From contig JASHSZ010000123.1 of NCBI GenBank assembly GCA_030040815.1, positions 1 through 12,357 on the forward strand: a stretch of 12,357 bases of DNA. The letters run 5' to 3'. The stretch comes from Streptosporangiaceae bacterium (GTDB lineage Bacteria > Actinomycetota > Actinomycetes > Streptosporangiales > Streptosporangiaceae). The position numbers and the translations under genes are program-made. Positions within the stretch are counted from its first letter, which is position 1; every line of letters begins with the position of its first letter. This document shows, one piece after another, positions 6,071-12,357 of the stretch. The notes under the pieces were generated by a model. It made no database searches. It was given only the letters and a program-made list of their open reading frames with translations, and had not been told where the DNA came from.

Positions 6071-6577
6071 ATGAGCCGTCTTCGGCGTATCCCGCATATT
6101 CTCGGCGGCTGCGCCGTTGTCGCACTGGCAGTCACGGTCACTGCCTGCGGCAGCAGCAGCCCAAGTAGTTCCAGCACGTCAAAGCCGCCCGCGACGTCCT
6201 CGTCGAGTGGCAGCGCCGCCAGCCAGATCACGACGAACTGGGAGACGTTCTTCAGCGCCAAGACGCCGACCAGCGAGCGCGTGAACCTGCTGCAGGACGG
6301 CTCACAGTTCCAGTCGGTGATCCAGGCTCAGTCCGGAGGTGGCCTTGCCTCCCAGGCTTCCGCTAAAGTCATAAAAGTCACAATAAATTCACCTAGCCAG
6401 GCGACCGTGAAGTACGACATCTTGCTCAGCGGGACGCCCGCGCTGAGTAACCAGACGGGAACGGCGGTCTACCAGGACGGCACCTGGAAGGTGGGCGTAA
6501 CAAGTTTCTGCGGCCTGCTGACCCTCGAGAATGGCGGCAAGACGAGTGGTCTTCCGGCCGCGTGCCACACGAGCTAG
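6071..6577 (+). CDS. Secreted lipoprotein with MTB12-like C-terminal domain
   Basis: A 168-residue predicted lipoprotein. Signal peptide: basic N-region MSRLRRIPH, hydrophobic core, lipobox VTAC with Cys26 as the lipidated residue. A Ser/Thr/Pro linker follows (about 28-55). The remainder resembles the fold class of mycobacterial low-molecular-weight antigen MTB12: NWETFFSAKTPTSERVNLLQDG, then KVIKVTINSPSQATVKYDILLSG and a C-terminal YQDGTWKVGVTSFCGLL strand pair. Two C-terminal cysteines (in FCGLL and AACHTS) could form a disulphide outside the membrane. ATG 6071 is set by the signal peptide and GGAGGA; the frame extends to GTG 6008 but that would bury the signal. Its TAG stop overlaps the ribosome binding site of the MFS gene (start 7 bp later), so the two are almost certainly co-expressed. 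The MTB12 relation is a hand-read similarity; the biochemical role is unknown. Confidence 0.82.
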   Translation: MSRLRRIPHILGGCAVVALAVTVTACGSSSPSSSSTSKPPATSSSSGSAASQITTNWETFFSAKTPTSERVNLLQDGSQFQSVIQAQSGGGLASQASAKVIKVTINSPSQATVKYDILLSGTPALSNQTGTAVYQDGTWKVGVTSFCGLLTLENGGKTSGLPAACHTS

Positions 6578-6584
6578 GAGACAG

Positions 6585-8177
6585 ATGGTTAGCCGGACTG
6601 GTCTGCCCGAGGGCGAGGCGGTCACCATCAGGTACGGTGGCCGGTCACTCGCACTCGCGGTGCTGTGCATCGTCCTGTTCCTGACTTTCCTTGACAACAC
6701 CATCGTGAGTATCGCCCTGGGCAACGTGCAGACGCAGCTGCACGCCGGCGTGGCCGGGCTGCAGTGGGTGGTGGGTGCATACGCGCTGACGTTCGCCGGC
6801 GCGATGCTCGGGTTCGGCATGGTCGGCGACGAGTTCGGCCGCAAGCGGGTCATGATCATCGGGATTGTGATCTTCTGCCTCGGCTCGGTGCTGTCGGCGC
6901 TGGCACCCAGCATCGCCGTGCTGATCGCCGGCCGGGCGGTGATGGGGTTCGGCGCAGCCGCGAGCGAGCCCGGCACGCTGTCCATGCTGCGGCACGTGTT
7001 TACGAATGAGCGCGAGCGCGGCTGGGCTGTCGGCGTATGGACAGCCGTCTCCGGCGTGGCCCTCGCCCTTGGCCCGGTCATCGGCGGCATCCTCGTGGGC
7101 ATCTGGGACTGGCGCGCGATTTTCTGGTTCAACGTCGTCGTCGGCGCGCTGGCACTGGCGCTGTGCTCGGCCGTGCTGCCGGAGAATTCCGACCCGGAGG
7201 CGCACCGAGTCGACATCGGCGGCAGCGCCATCGGCGCTGCCGCCATCGCCGCGCTGGCGTTCGCGGTGATCGAGGGCGAGAGCGTCGGCTTCGCGTCGGC
7301 CCAGACCATCGCGCTGTTCTGCGTGTGCGGGCTCGGCATCATCGGGTTCTTCTGGTGGGAGTCCCGCACCGCGTACCCGCTGCTGGACCTGAAGTTCCTC
7401 CGGGTGCCCGGATTCCTCACCGCCAACGTCGTCGCGTTCTGCGCGTACTTCGCGACGCTCGCGGTGTTCTTCTTCACCGCGCTGTTCCTCGATGAGGTGT
7501 CCGGCTACAGCGGGTACCGAATTGCCGCGATCTTCGTACCGATGACCGTGCTCATGGTGGTCGCCTCGGTGCTGGCCGGACGGTGGGTCACCGCGGTCGG
7601 CCTGGGCTGGTCGATCCTCGTCGGATCGGTGCTGTTTGCGGCGGGCCTTGTGCTCACGGCTCTCGCGATCAGCCCGAAGCCTGCGTACCTGCCGCTGGCA
7701 GCCGCGCTGGCGCTAGCCGGCATCGGCGTCGGCAGCACGGTGGTCCCGGCCACGTCATCCGCCCTGTCCGCGGTGCCGCCCGAGCGGTCCGGCATGGCCG
7801 CGTCAGCGACGAACACGAGCCGTGAGATCGGTGCTCTGGCCGGCGTCGCGGTGCTGGGCGCGCTGGTGGCGGCGAGACTCACTACCGACATCACTGCCCA
7901 GATGAAGGGCCTCGGCCTGAGTAAGGCGCTGCAGCAGTACGTCGTCTCCGAGGTCGAGATCGGGGCCACCCCACCAGCCGGGAGCAAGGCATACGCCGCC
8001 TACGGCAAGGTGGGGGCGGAGGTCATCTCCGCTGCCTACCATGCCTTCGAGTCGGGGCTGCACATCTCCCTGGCCCTAGGCGCGGCCCTGGTGCTGGCGG
8101 CTGGGATTTTCAGCTTCGTGCTGGTCAGACGGCGCGGGAAAGCTGGGCGCGGAGCCTCGGCTGGACCGCCTGCGTAG
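6585..8177 (+). CDS. MFS drug/lipid exporter, DHA2 (EmrB/QacA) family, 14 TM helices
   Basis: A proton-driven exporter of 530 residues in the cytoplasmic membrane. Helix 1 motif D1-like FLDNTIVSIAL (35-45), motif A GMVGDEFGRKR (78-88), motif C SGVALALGPVIGG (156-168) followed by WRAIFWFNV, and LLDLKFLRVPGFLTAN leading into the second half, all typical of the 14-helix DHA2 group. A long extracytoplasmic segment of about 60 residues (432-490) lies between the last two helices. The C-terminal tail is basic. ATG 6585 follows AGGAG (6576-6580) by 4 nt; the frame is open from 6531 but that would overlap the lipoprotein gene. It forms an operon with the lipoprotein gene, an arrangement recalling mycobacterial lprG-p55. 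Substrate cannot be told from sequence. Confidence 0.93.
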   Translation: MVSRTGLPEGEAVTIRYGGRSLALAVLCIVLFLTFLDNTIVSIALGNVQTQLHAGVAGLQWVVGAYALTFAGAMLGFGMVGDEFGRKRVMIIGIVIFCLGSVLSALAPSIAVLIAGRAVMGFGAAASEPGTLSMLRHVFTNERERGWAVGVWTAVSGVALALGPVIGGILVGIWDWRAIFWFNVVVGALALALCSAVLPENSDPEAHRVDIGGSAIGAAAIAALAFAVIEGESVGFASAQTIALFCVCGLGIIGFFWWESRTAYPLLDLKFLRVPGFLTANVVAFCAYFATLAVFFFTALFLDEVSGYSGYRIAAIFVPMTVLMVVASVLAGRWVTAVGLGWSILVGSVLFAAGLVLTALAISPKPAYLPLAAALALAGIGVGSTVVPATSSALSAVPPERSGMAASATNTSREIGALAGVAVLGALVAARLTTDITAQMKGLGLSKALQQYVVSEVEIGATPPAGSKAYAAYGKVGAEVISAAYHAFESGLHISLALGAALVLAAGIFSFVLVRRRGKAGRGASAGPPA

Positions 8178-8209
8178 CCGGCTACTTCGGCTGAGGCATT
8201 GTTAATCTC

Positions 8210-9418
8210 GTGGCTCCTTCGATTGGCGTGGTGGCGGGGTGCGTAACGCGCTATGCCGCCCGGCTGCACGGCGCCGCGGGGTCCCGCCATCATGTCGCGT
8301 CGCCGCTCGGCGCGTGGCTGTTGCTCGCGCTGGTGGGCCCGGCGAGTGACGGTGCGGACCGCGAGGCGCTGACCGACGTGCTGGGCTGCGACGTCGACGT
8401 CGCAGCTGGCGCTGCAGCAGAGCTGCTGGCCGATCCGCACCCGCTCGTCGGTGCCGCGGCCGCGGTTTGGACCGCGCCCTGGCTCCAGCCACCCGAGGAC
8501 TTCCGGCGCTGGCAGGCCAGCTTGCCCGGGCCGGTGACCACCGGCGATCTGCCTGGTCAGCAGGACCTGGACGGGTGGGCTAGGGACCACACCTTCGGTC
8601 TCATCGACCGGTTCCCGGTTGACGCGAGCCAGGCGTACCTGGTGCTCGCGACGGCGCTCGCCACCAAGGTGTCCTGGCAGCAGCCATTCCAGCTCGCTCC
8701 GGCCAGTGACCTCGGCGCCGCCAGTCCGTGGTCGGGCCGGCTTGAGCGCGTCCTGCGCACGCCGCACGGCCCTGGGTCGCGCGGGCACGTCCAGTTCATC
8801 TCCGCGACGCAGAACGGAGCCGATGTCATCGTTCACGCCGCCGCTGCGGTCGGCGGACTGCTCGTCGTGTCGGTCGGTGCGCAGCCGGGGGTGCTGCCCG
8901 GCCAGGTCCTGGCAACTGCGCACGAAGTCGGCCGGGCGCTGGCAACGGGCGGTAGCGTGGAGAGGCGGGACCTGGGCGGGCTGGCGCTCGGGGAGGCACC
9001 GCTCTGGGTCCTGCATGAGGTTACGGCGCCAGCCGACACCTGCAGCGCGATCCTGCCTGCGTGGTCAGCGTCATCAACCCTCGACCTGACCGACCCAACA
9101 CTCGGCTTCGCCGGTGCGAAGCAAGCACTCGTGCCAGGCAACGATCCGTGGGAAGCAAGGCAGGCGGCGACGGCGCGGTATTCGCGGACGGGCTTTGAGG
9201 CCGCGGCGGTGACCGCGGTTGCGATCGCGGCAGCGGCGCGGCTGCCGGGCAGACGGCGGCACGCGGAACTTCGATTCGGCCATCCGTACGCCGTCGTGGC
9301 GCTCACACAGGACGACACGGGCGGCCCGTGGCACGGCGTGCCGGTCTTTTCCGCCTGGGTCAGCGAGCCCGACGACGCTGATGCCGGCGATCCGCCGCCA
9401 GCGGTTCGGCAGCTGTGA
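8210..9418 (+). CDS. Divergent serpin-like protein
   Basis: A 402-residue protein with the layout of a serpin, normally a suicide inhibitor of serine or cysteine proteases. Visible matches: ASPLGAWLLLALVGPAS (30-46; serpin SPLSI and following helix), LVLATALATKVSWQQPF (144-160; matches LVLVNAIYFKGxWxxPF), a hinge-like TGFEAAAVTAVAI (327-339; serpin EEGTEAAAAT), and C-terminal ELRFGHPYAVVAL with VPVFSAWVSEP (shutter strand s5B and GxVxxP end). The hinge has Gly328 and small residues at P12-P9, but P14 is Phe in place of Thr/Ser. The loop is about six residues longer than in antitrypsin, with Arg residues (ARLPGRRR) near the expected scissile bond. No signal peptide or lipobox is present. GTG 8210 is not firm; GTG 8228 or 8231 are possible. 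It overlaps the next gene by GTGA. Assignment is from hand alignment. Confidence 0.72.
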   Translation: MAPSIGVVAGCVTRYAARLHGAAGSRHHVASPLGAWLLLALVGPASDGADREALTDVLGCDVDVAAGAAAELLADPHPLVGAAAAVWTAPWLQPPEDFRRWQASLPGPVTTGDLPGQQDLDGWARDHTFGLIDRFPVDASQAYLVLATALATKVSWQQPFQLAPASDLGAASPWSGRLERVLRTPHGPGSRGHVQFISATQNGADVIVHAAAAVGGLLVVSVGAQPGVLPGQVLATAHEVGRALATGGSVERRDLGGLALGEAPLWVLHEVTAPADTCSAILPAWSASSTLDLTDPTLGFAGAKQALVPGNDPWEARQAATARYSRTGFEAAAVTAVAIAAAARLPGRRRHAELRFGHPYAVVALTQDDTGGPWHGVPVFSAWVSEPDDADAGDPPPAVRQL

Positions 9419-9915
9419 CCACCGCCTACACGGCAGGGTCGTGGACCGGATTCGGGACCGCGGTCGCGACCGCGTCGGCAGCTCTGGCGGGCCTGCTGTT
9501 CGTCGCGGTTTCGATCAACCTCAAGCAAATTCTCGAGACCGAGAGCTTGCCCAGCCGCGCCGCGCAGACGCTGATCCTGTTCGCCACGCCGCTGATCAGC
9601 GCGCTGCTCGTGGTGGTGCCCGGACAGGCCAGGGAAGCGCTCGGCCTGGAATTGCTCGCGAGCGGCCTCGTTATCGGCGGCGCTCAAGTCTGGCTCGACC
9701 TGCACGCCAAGCGCGGGCCGGAAGACACGGTCTGGCGCCGCATGATCGGCCGGGTATTCCCGGCGGTGCTGAGCTGCGCGTGCCTGACGCTGGCCGGTGT
9801 GACGCTGCTCACCGCGGCGGGCGGCGGGCTGTACTGGCTCGTCCCTAGCGTGCTCGCGGCTCTCATCTTCGGGCTGATCAATGTCTGGGTGCTGCTGGTG
9901 GAGATTTTGCGCTAA
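9415..9915 (+). CDS. Small multi-pass membrane protein, function unknown
   Basis: A 166-residue hydrophobic protein with about five membrane segments: roughly 11-33 (GFGTAVATASAALAGLLFVAV), 49-68, 73-93, 108-132 and 136-162. Segment 1 carries a small-residue-rich ATASAALAGLLFVAVSINL pattern followed by a charged turn (KQILETE), and a basic/acidic loop (DLHAKRGPEDTVWRRM) separates segments 3 and 4. I do not recognise a characterised family. The GTG start overlaps the serpin-like stop (GTGA, 9415-9418), so it is translationally coupled to that gene. No catalytic motif is seen. The TAA stop (9913-9915) overlaps a possible -10 box of the aquaporin gene. Confidence 0.82.
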   Translation: MTTAYTAGSWTGFGTAVATASAALAGLLFVAVSINLKQILETESLPSRAAQTLILFATPLISALLVVVPGQAREALGLELLASGLVIGGAQVWLDLHAKRGPEDTVWRRMIGRVFPAVLSCACLTLAGVTLLTAAGGGLYWLVPSVLAALIFGLINVWVLLVEILR

Positions 9916-9946
9916 TTTGCGGTGAACACCTGGCTAACGGAGGAGG
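9913..9946 (+). promoter_or_regulatory. Possible -10 box and strong Shine-Dalgarno of the aquaporin gene
   Basis: TAATTT (9913-9918) fits TAnnnT, and CGGAGGAGG (9938-9946) is a strong Shine-Dalgarno. The latter lies downstream of GTG 9922 and 5 nt before an in-frame ATC at 9952. A transcript started near 9925 would exclude GTG 9922. This bears on which start is used. Confidence 0.45.
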
Positions 9947-10860
9947 CAGCCATCAGCACCGACCCTGCTGGTCTGAGGCCCAGCGAAATGCCCCACGTTG
10001 CTGCGACGCTGCGGTCGTTCGGAGTGCCGAACGCAGCGGTGCGCCAGTTCGACTTCTGGGATAACAGCTACGAGTGGCGGCGGCTGTTCAGCGAACTGCT
10101 CGGCACGTTCCTGCTCGTCACCGTCGCAGTCGGCGGAGGCGTGGTCAACGCGCGCTTTGGTGGCGACGTGGTGCCCGGCCCAGTCCGGGCGGTGGCTCCC
10201 GGACTCATGGTCATGGCGATCATCCTGTTCATGGGGGCCGTCTCGGGCGCCCACCTCAACCCGGCAGTGAGCGTGGCGTTCGCGCTCCGGGGCAACTTTC
10301 CGTGGCGCCGGGTCGGGCCGTACATCGTGGCTCAGTTCGCTGGCGCGGTGCTCGCGACGCTGCTGCTGATCGCGCTCCTCGGCAAGCACGGCAGCGCGGG
10401 CCTGACGCTGCCGGGACCGGGCATCTCGACCGGCACCGCGCTCGCCTGGGAGGCGTTGCTCACGACCGGGCTGGTCAGCGTCATTCTCGGCACGGCGTCC
10501 GGGGCGCAGGCACTCGGACCGATCGCGGCGCTCGGGGTCAGCAGCTACATCATCCTGGCGGGCCTGTTTGGCGGGCCGGTGAGCGGCGCGTCGATGAACC
10601 CGGCGCGCTCTCTCGGCCCGGCACTGGTCATCGGTGACTGGGCGTCTTGGTGGGCCTACCTCATCGGGCCTCTGATCGGCATGCTGATCGCGGTCGGCTT
10701 CGCGTGGGTGCTGCGCGGACCCGGTGGCGGCACGGCAGGCTCCCGGGCCGCCCAGGGAACACTCGGCACGCTGTGGCGACCCGGCCGGATCGGCCAGGCC
10801 GAGGCCGCACCCGCCCGGCCGGTGCCGGGAGGCCCCGCGGCTGGCAGCAGCCAAGCCTGA
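9922..10860 (+). CDS. Aquaporin/MIP-family channel
   Basis: A six-helix water or small-solute channel in the cytoplasmic membrane. Both signature boxes are present: SGAHLNPAVS with Asn113 and SGASMNPARS with Asn226, the latter followed by Arg229 of the selectivity filter. The first helix (FSELLGTFLLVTVAVGGGVV) starts near residue 57, after an unusually long hydrophilic N-terminal part; a Pro/Ala/Gly-rich tail of about 50 residues follows the last helix. By hand alignment with AqpZ and GlpF the other filter positions are Pro93, Gly214 and Ala223, with no aromatic residue. The start is uncertain: GTG 9922 gives 312 residues, ATG 9988 gives 290, and a strong Shine-Dalgarno (9938-9946) precedes an in-frame ATC at 9952 (302 residues). 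Only 6 bp separate it from the preceding gene's stop. Transport specificity cannot be read. Confidence 0.92.
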   Translation: MNTWLTEEAAISTDPAGLRPSEMPHVAATLRSFGVPNAAVRQFDFWDNSYEWRRLFSELLGTFLLVTVAVGGGVVNARFGGDVVPGPVRAVAPGLMVMAIILFMGAVSGAHLNPAVSVAFALRGNFPWRRVGPYIVAQFAGAVLATLLLIALLGKHGSAGLTLPGPGISTGTALAWEALLTTGLVSVILGTASGAQALGPIAALGVSSYIILAGLFGGPVSGASMNPARSLGPALVIGDWASWWAYLIGPLIGMLIAVGFAWVLRGPGGGTAGSRAAQGTLGTLWRPGRIGQAEAAPARPVPGGPAAGSSQA

Positions 10861-10919
10861 CCAGGTGCCCCCTGCCGGCTCGAGGTGCGTCGCGTGTGCG
10901 GATACGGCAGGCTGGAGCC

Positions 10920-11753
10920 ATGGCAGCGGACTCCCTGACCCTCATGGTCGTGCACGCGCATCCCGACGACGAGGCATCGAGCACGGGCGGCGTGCTCGCC
11001 AGCTACTCCGACCAGGGGGTCAGGACCGTGGTGGTGACCTGCACCAACGGGGAATTCGGCGATGCTCCGGGGCAGATCAAGCCGGGTGAGGACGGCCACG
11101 ATGAGGAGTCCGTGGCGGAACTGCGGCTGGCCGAGCTGCGGAGGTCCGTGCAGATCCTCGGCGTGCGCGACCTTGAGTTGCTCGAGTATCACGACTCCGG
11201 GATGCCGGACTGGGAGTACAAGAACCGGCCCGACGCATTCTGCAACGTCCCGCTGGAGGAGGTTGCGGATCGCATCGGCAGGCTGATCAAGATCTATCAG
11301 CCACAGGTCATCGTCTCCTATGACGATCAGGGCATGTACCAGCATCCGGACCACGTGCATGCTGCCCGCGCCGCGGCCGCCGCCGCCGCCCAGACTGGCA
11401 TCGCGGCCAAGTACTACCAGATCGCGATGCGCGGCAGTTCCTGGCGCAAGGTCTGGGAGGCACTGCGCGACATGGGCGCCGATGTGCCAGACCCGCGCGA
11501 GTTCACGCCCGAGCAACTCCGCCAGGCGGCCGAGGCGGAGGCGCGGATCACCACGACCGTCGACATCAGGCCGGTGCTGGCGCGCAAGCAGGAGGCCCTG
11601 CTCGCGCACACTAGTCAGATCCAGGACTCCTGGTTCAGCAAGCTGCCGCCGGAGGTCGCGGAGTCCGCCTTCGGCGCGGAGAGCTTCGTCCGTGTCACCG
11701 ACACCACGGGAGCCGCGGTGCCCGAGACGGACCTGTTCGCCGGGCTGCGGTAG
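10920..11753 (+). CDS. PIG-L (LmbE/MshB-like) family zinc deacetylase
   Basis: A 277-residue zinc-dependent N-deacetylase of the family that holds MshB and Mca of mycothiol metabolism. HPDDE at residues 14-18 ([17 protein letters not shown]) and HPDH at 142-145 ([10 protein letters not shown]) give metal ligands His14, Asp17 and His145 and general base Asp16, matching His13, Asp16, His147 and Asp15 of M. tuberculosis MshB. Also visible are [11 protein letters not shown] and [13 protein letters not shown]. Start ATG 10920 follows AGG and GGAG elements at 10909-10917; the frame is open from 10647 but that part is out-of-frame aquaporin sequence. Other N-acetylglucosaminyl or conjugate substrates are possible, so no gene symbol is given. 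It is followed 89 bp later by nth. Confidence 0.9.
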   Translation: MAADSLTLMVVHAHPDDEASSTGGVLASYSDQGVRTVVVTCTNGEFGDAPGQIKPGEDGHDEESVAELRLAELRRSVQILGVRDLELLEYHDSGMPDWEYKNRPDAFCNVPLEEVADRIGRLIKIYQPQVIVSYDDQGMYQHPDHVHAARAAAAAAAQTGIAAKYYQIAMRGSSWRKVWEALRDMGADVPDPREFTPEQLRQAAEAEARITTTVDIRPVLARKQEALLAHTSQIQDSWFSKLPPEVAESAFGAESFVRVTDTTGAAVPETDLFAGLR

Positions 11754-11798
11754 CCGGTACTGACTGTCCGGCCGCCGCGGCTGGATCGGCAGCGGCGC

Positions 11799-11830
11799 AG
11801 AGCCCGTCTCGGCCTGGCTGGCGAGGCTCT
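11799..11830 (+). terminator. Bulged stem-loop between the PIG-L gene and nth
   Basis: AGAGC (11799-11803) pairs with GCTCT (11826-11830), and CTCG (11808-11811) with CGAG (11822-11825), leaving a 4-nt bulge and 10-nt loop. It lacks a T-tract and touches the nth -10 box. It may be a weak terminator or chance. Confidence 0.22.
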
Positions 11831-11835
11831 ACGCT
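11830..11835 (+). promoter_or_regulatory. -10 box of nth, probably leaderless
   Basis: TACGCT followed by 7 nt (GGCCGGT) and ATG 11843. The distance places the transcription start at the ATG, and no Shine-Dalgarno is seen. No PafBC-type element stands 8 nt upstream. Confidence 0.45.
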
Positions 11836-11842
11836 GGCCGGT

Positions 11843-12357
11843 ATGGCGACAGCGACGACCGGGCGGCCGCGGACCCGCAAGTGGCAGAACGAGACCCGGC
11901 TCGGGCTGGTACGGCGAGCCAGGCAGATGAACCGGATCCTGGCAGAGACGTATCCCGACGCGCACGCCGAACTGAACTTCGAGAGCCCGTTTCAGCTGCT
12001 CATCGCCACCGTGCTGTCCGCGCAGACCACCGACAAGCGGGTCAACATGACGACCCCGGCGCTGTTCGCCAAGTACCCTGCACCGGAGGACATGGCTGCG
12101 GCCAACCCGGACGAGCTGGCCGAGATGCTGAAGCCCACCGGCTTTTACCGGAACAAAGCCAAGGCGATCATCGGGCTGTCGGCCGCCATCATGGACGGGT
12201 TCGGCGGTGTCGTGCCGAGCAAACTCAAAGACCTCGACTCGCTGCCGGGCGTGGGCCGGAAGACGGCCAACGTGGTGCTGGGCAACGCGTTCGGCGTGCC
12301 GGGCATCACCGTGGACACCCACTTTCAGCGGCTGGCGCGGCGCTTCGGCTGGACGAC
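11843..12357 (+). CDS. nth: Endonuclease III, N-terminal part (3' end outside window)
   Basis: A bifunctional DNA glycosylase/AP lyase that removes oxidised pyrimidines in base excision repair. About 171 codons are in the window, open to its edge. Diagnostic segments: [37 protein letters not shown], the helix-hairpin-helix [18 protein letters not shown] with the catalytic Lys (Lys120 in E. coli), and [16 protein letters not shown] with the catalytic Asp (Asp138 in E. coli). The C-terminal 4Fe-4S cysteines would lie beyond the window. A basic N-terminal extension ([20 protein letters not shown]) precedes the domain, as usual in actinobacterial Nth. ATG 11843 is supported by the -10 box 7 nt upstream. 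Confidence 0.96.
   Translation, partial: MATATTGRPRTRKWQNETRLGLVRRARQMNRILAETYPDAHAELNFESPFQLLIATVLSAQTTDKRVNMTTPALFAKYPAPEDMAAANPDELAEMLKPTGFYRNKAKAIIGLSAAIMDGFGGVVPSKLKDLDSLPGVGRKTANVVLGNAFGVPGITVDTHFQRLARRFGWT

Noticed and set aside
8176..8192. Terminator hairpin after the MFS gene (AGCCG/CGGCT)
   Set aside because: Only 5 bp of stem and no T-tract.
10871..10911. Terminator after the aquaporin (CCTGCCG/CGGCAGG)
   Set aside because: A 7-bp stem with a 27-nt loop and no T-tract; it also contains the ribosome binding region of the next gene, so chance pairing is as likely.
10647..10919. N-terminal extension of the PIG-L protein from GTG 10647
   Set aside because: This part overlaps the aquaporin gene in another frame and is Arg/Gly-rich; the family domain starts at ATG 10920.

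Overview
The window is GC-rich DNA (about 70%) with strong G/C bias at third codon positions, GTG starts and Actinobacteria-type genes: a PIG-L deacetylase with MshB-like metal ligands, an MTB12-like lipoprotein, a one-domain zincin and a PrmC-like methyltransferase with a NAPY motif. It reads as chromosome of a high-GC actinomycete; genus cannot be fixed from sequence alone. No rRNA, tRNA, insertion sequence, integrase or CRISPR array was seen. Coding density is high.

Layout: (1) 2-625, 3' part of rtcB (RNA ligase), then a PrmC-like methyltransferase (705-1529) whose 3' end overlaps by 6 bp the convergent mug uracil/thymine-DNA glycosylase (1524-2183, minus). (2) A divergent spacer with four 19-bp tandem repeats (2207-2282), then a 110-residue HExxH metallopeptidase (2299-2631, plus) facing an M50B-like membrane protein (2636-3316, minus). 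(3) A 198-bp divergent spacer with an 11-bp inverted repeat and a promoter resembling the PafBC/RecA-independent DNA-damage promoter, driving a UvrD-family helicase (3515-5548), which converges on a MazG-like nucleotide pyrophosphohydrolase (5590-5967, minus). (4) A two-gene lipoprotein plus 14-helix MFS exporter operon (6071-8177). (5) A divergent serpin-like protein (8210-9418) overlapping by GTGA a small membrane protein (9415-9915), followed by an aquaporin-family channel (9922-10860). (6) A PIG-L family deacetylase (10920-11753) and the 5' part of nth, endonuclease III (11843 to the window edge).

Four genes concern DNA or nucleotide quality: mug, the UvrD-like helicase, the MazG-like hydrolase and nth. 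They are interleaved with unrelated genes on both strands, so this is loose clustering and not one operon. Three of them (mug, helicase, nth) have a TAnnnT box 7-8 nt before the ATG, which suggests leaderless transcripts.

Most genes are ordinary for the group. The most unusual items are the damage-type promoter of the helicase, the 19-bp repeat array before mug, the signal-less serpin-like protein coupled to a membrane protein, the aquaporin with a non-aromatic predicted filter and a possible ATC start, and the lipoprotein-MFS pair that recalls the mycobacterial lprG-p55 operon. No wholly new multi-gene system could be demonstrated.
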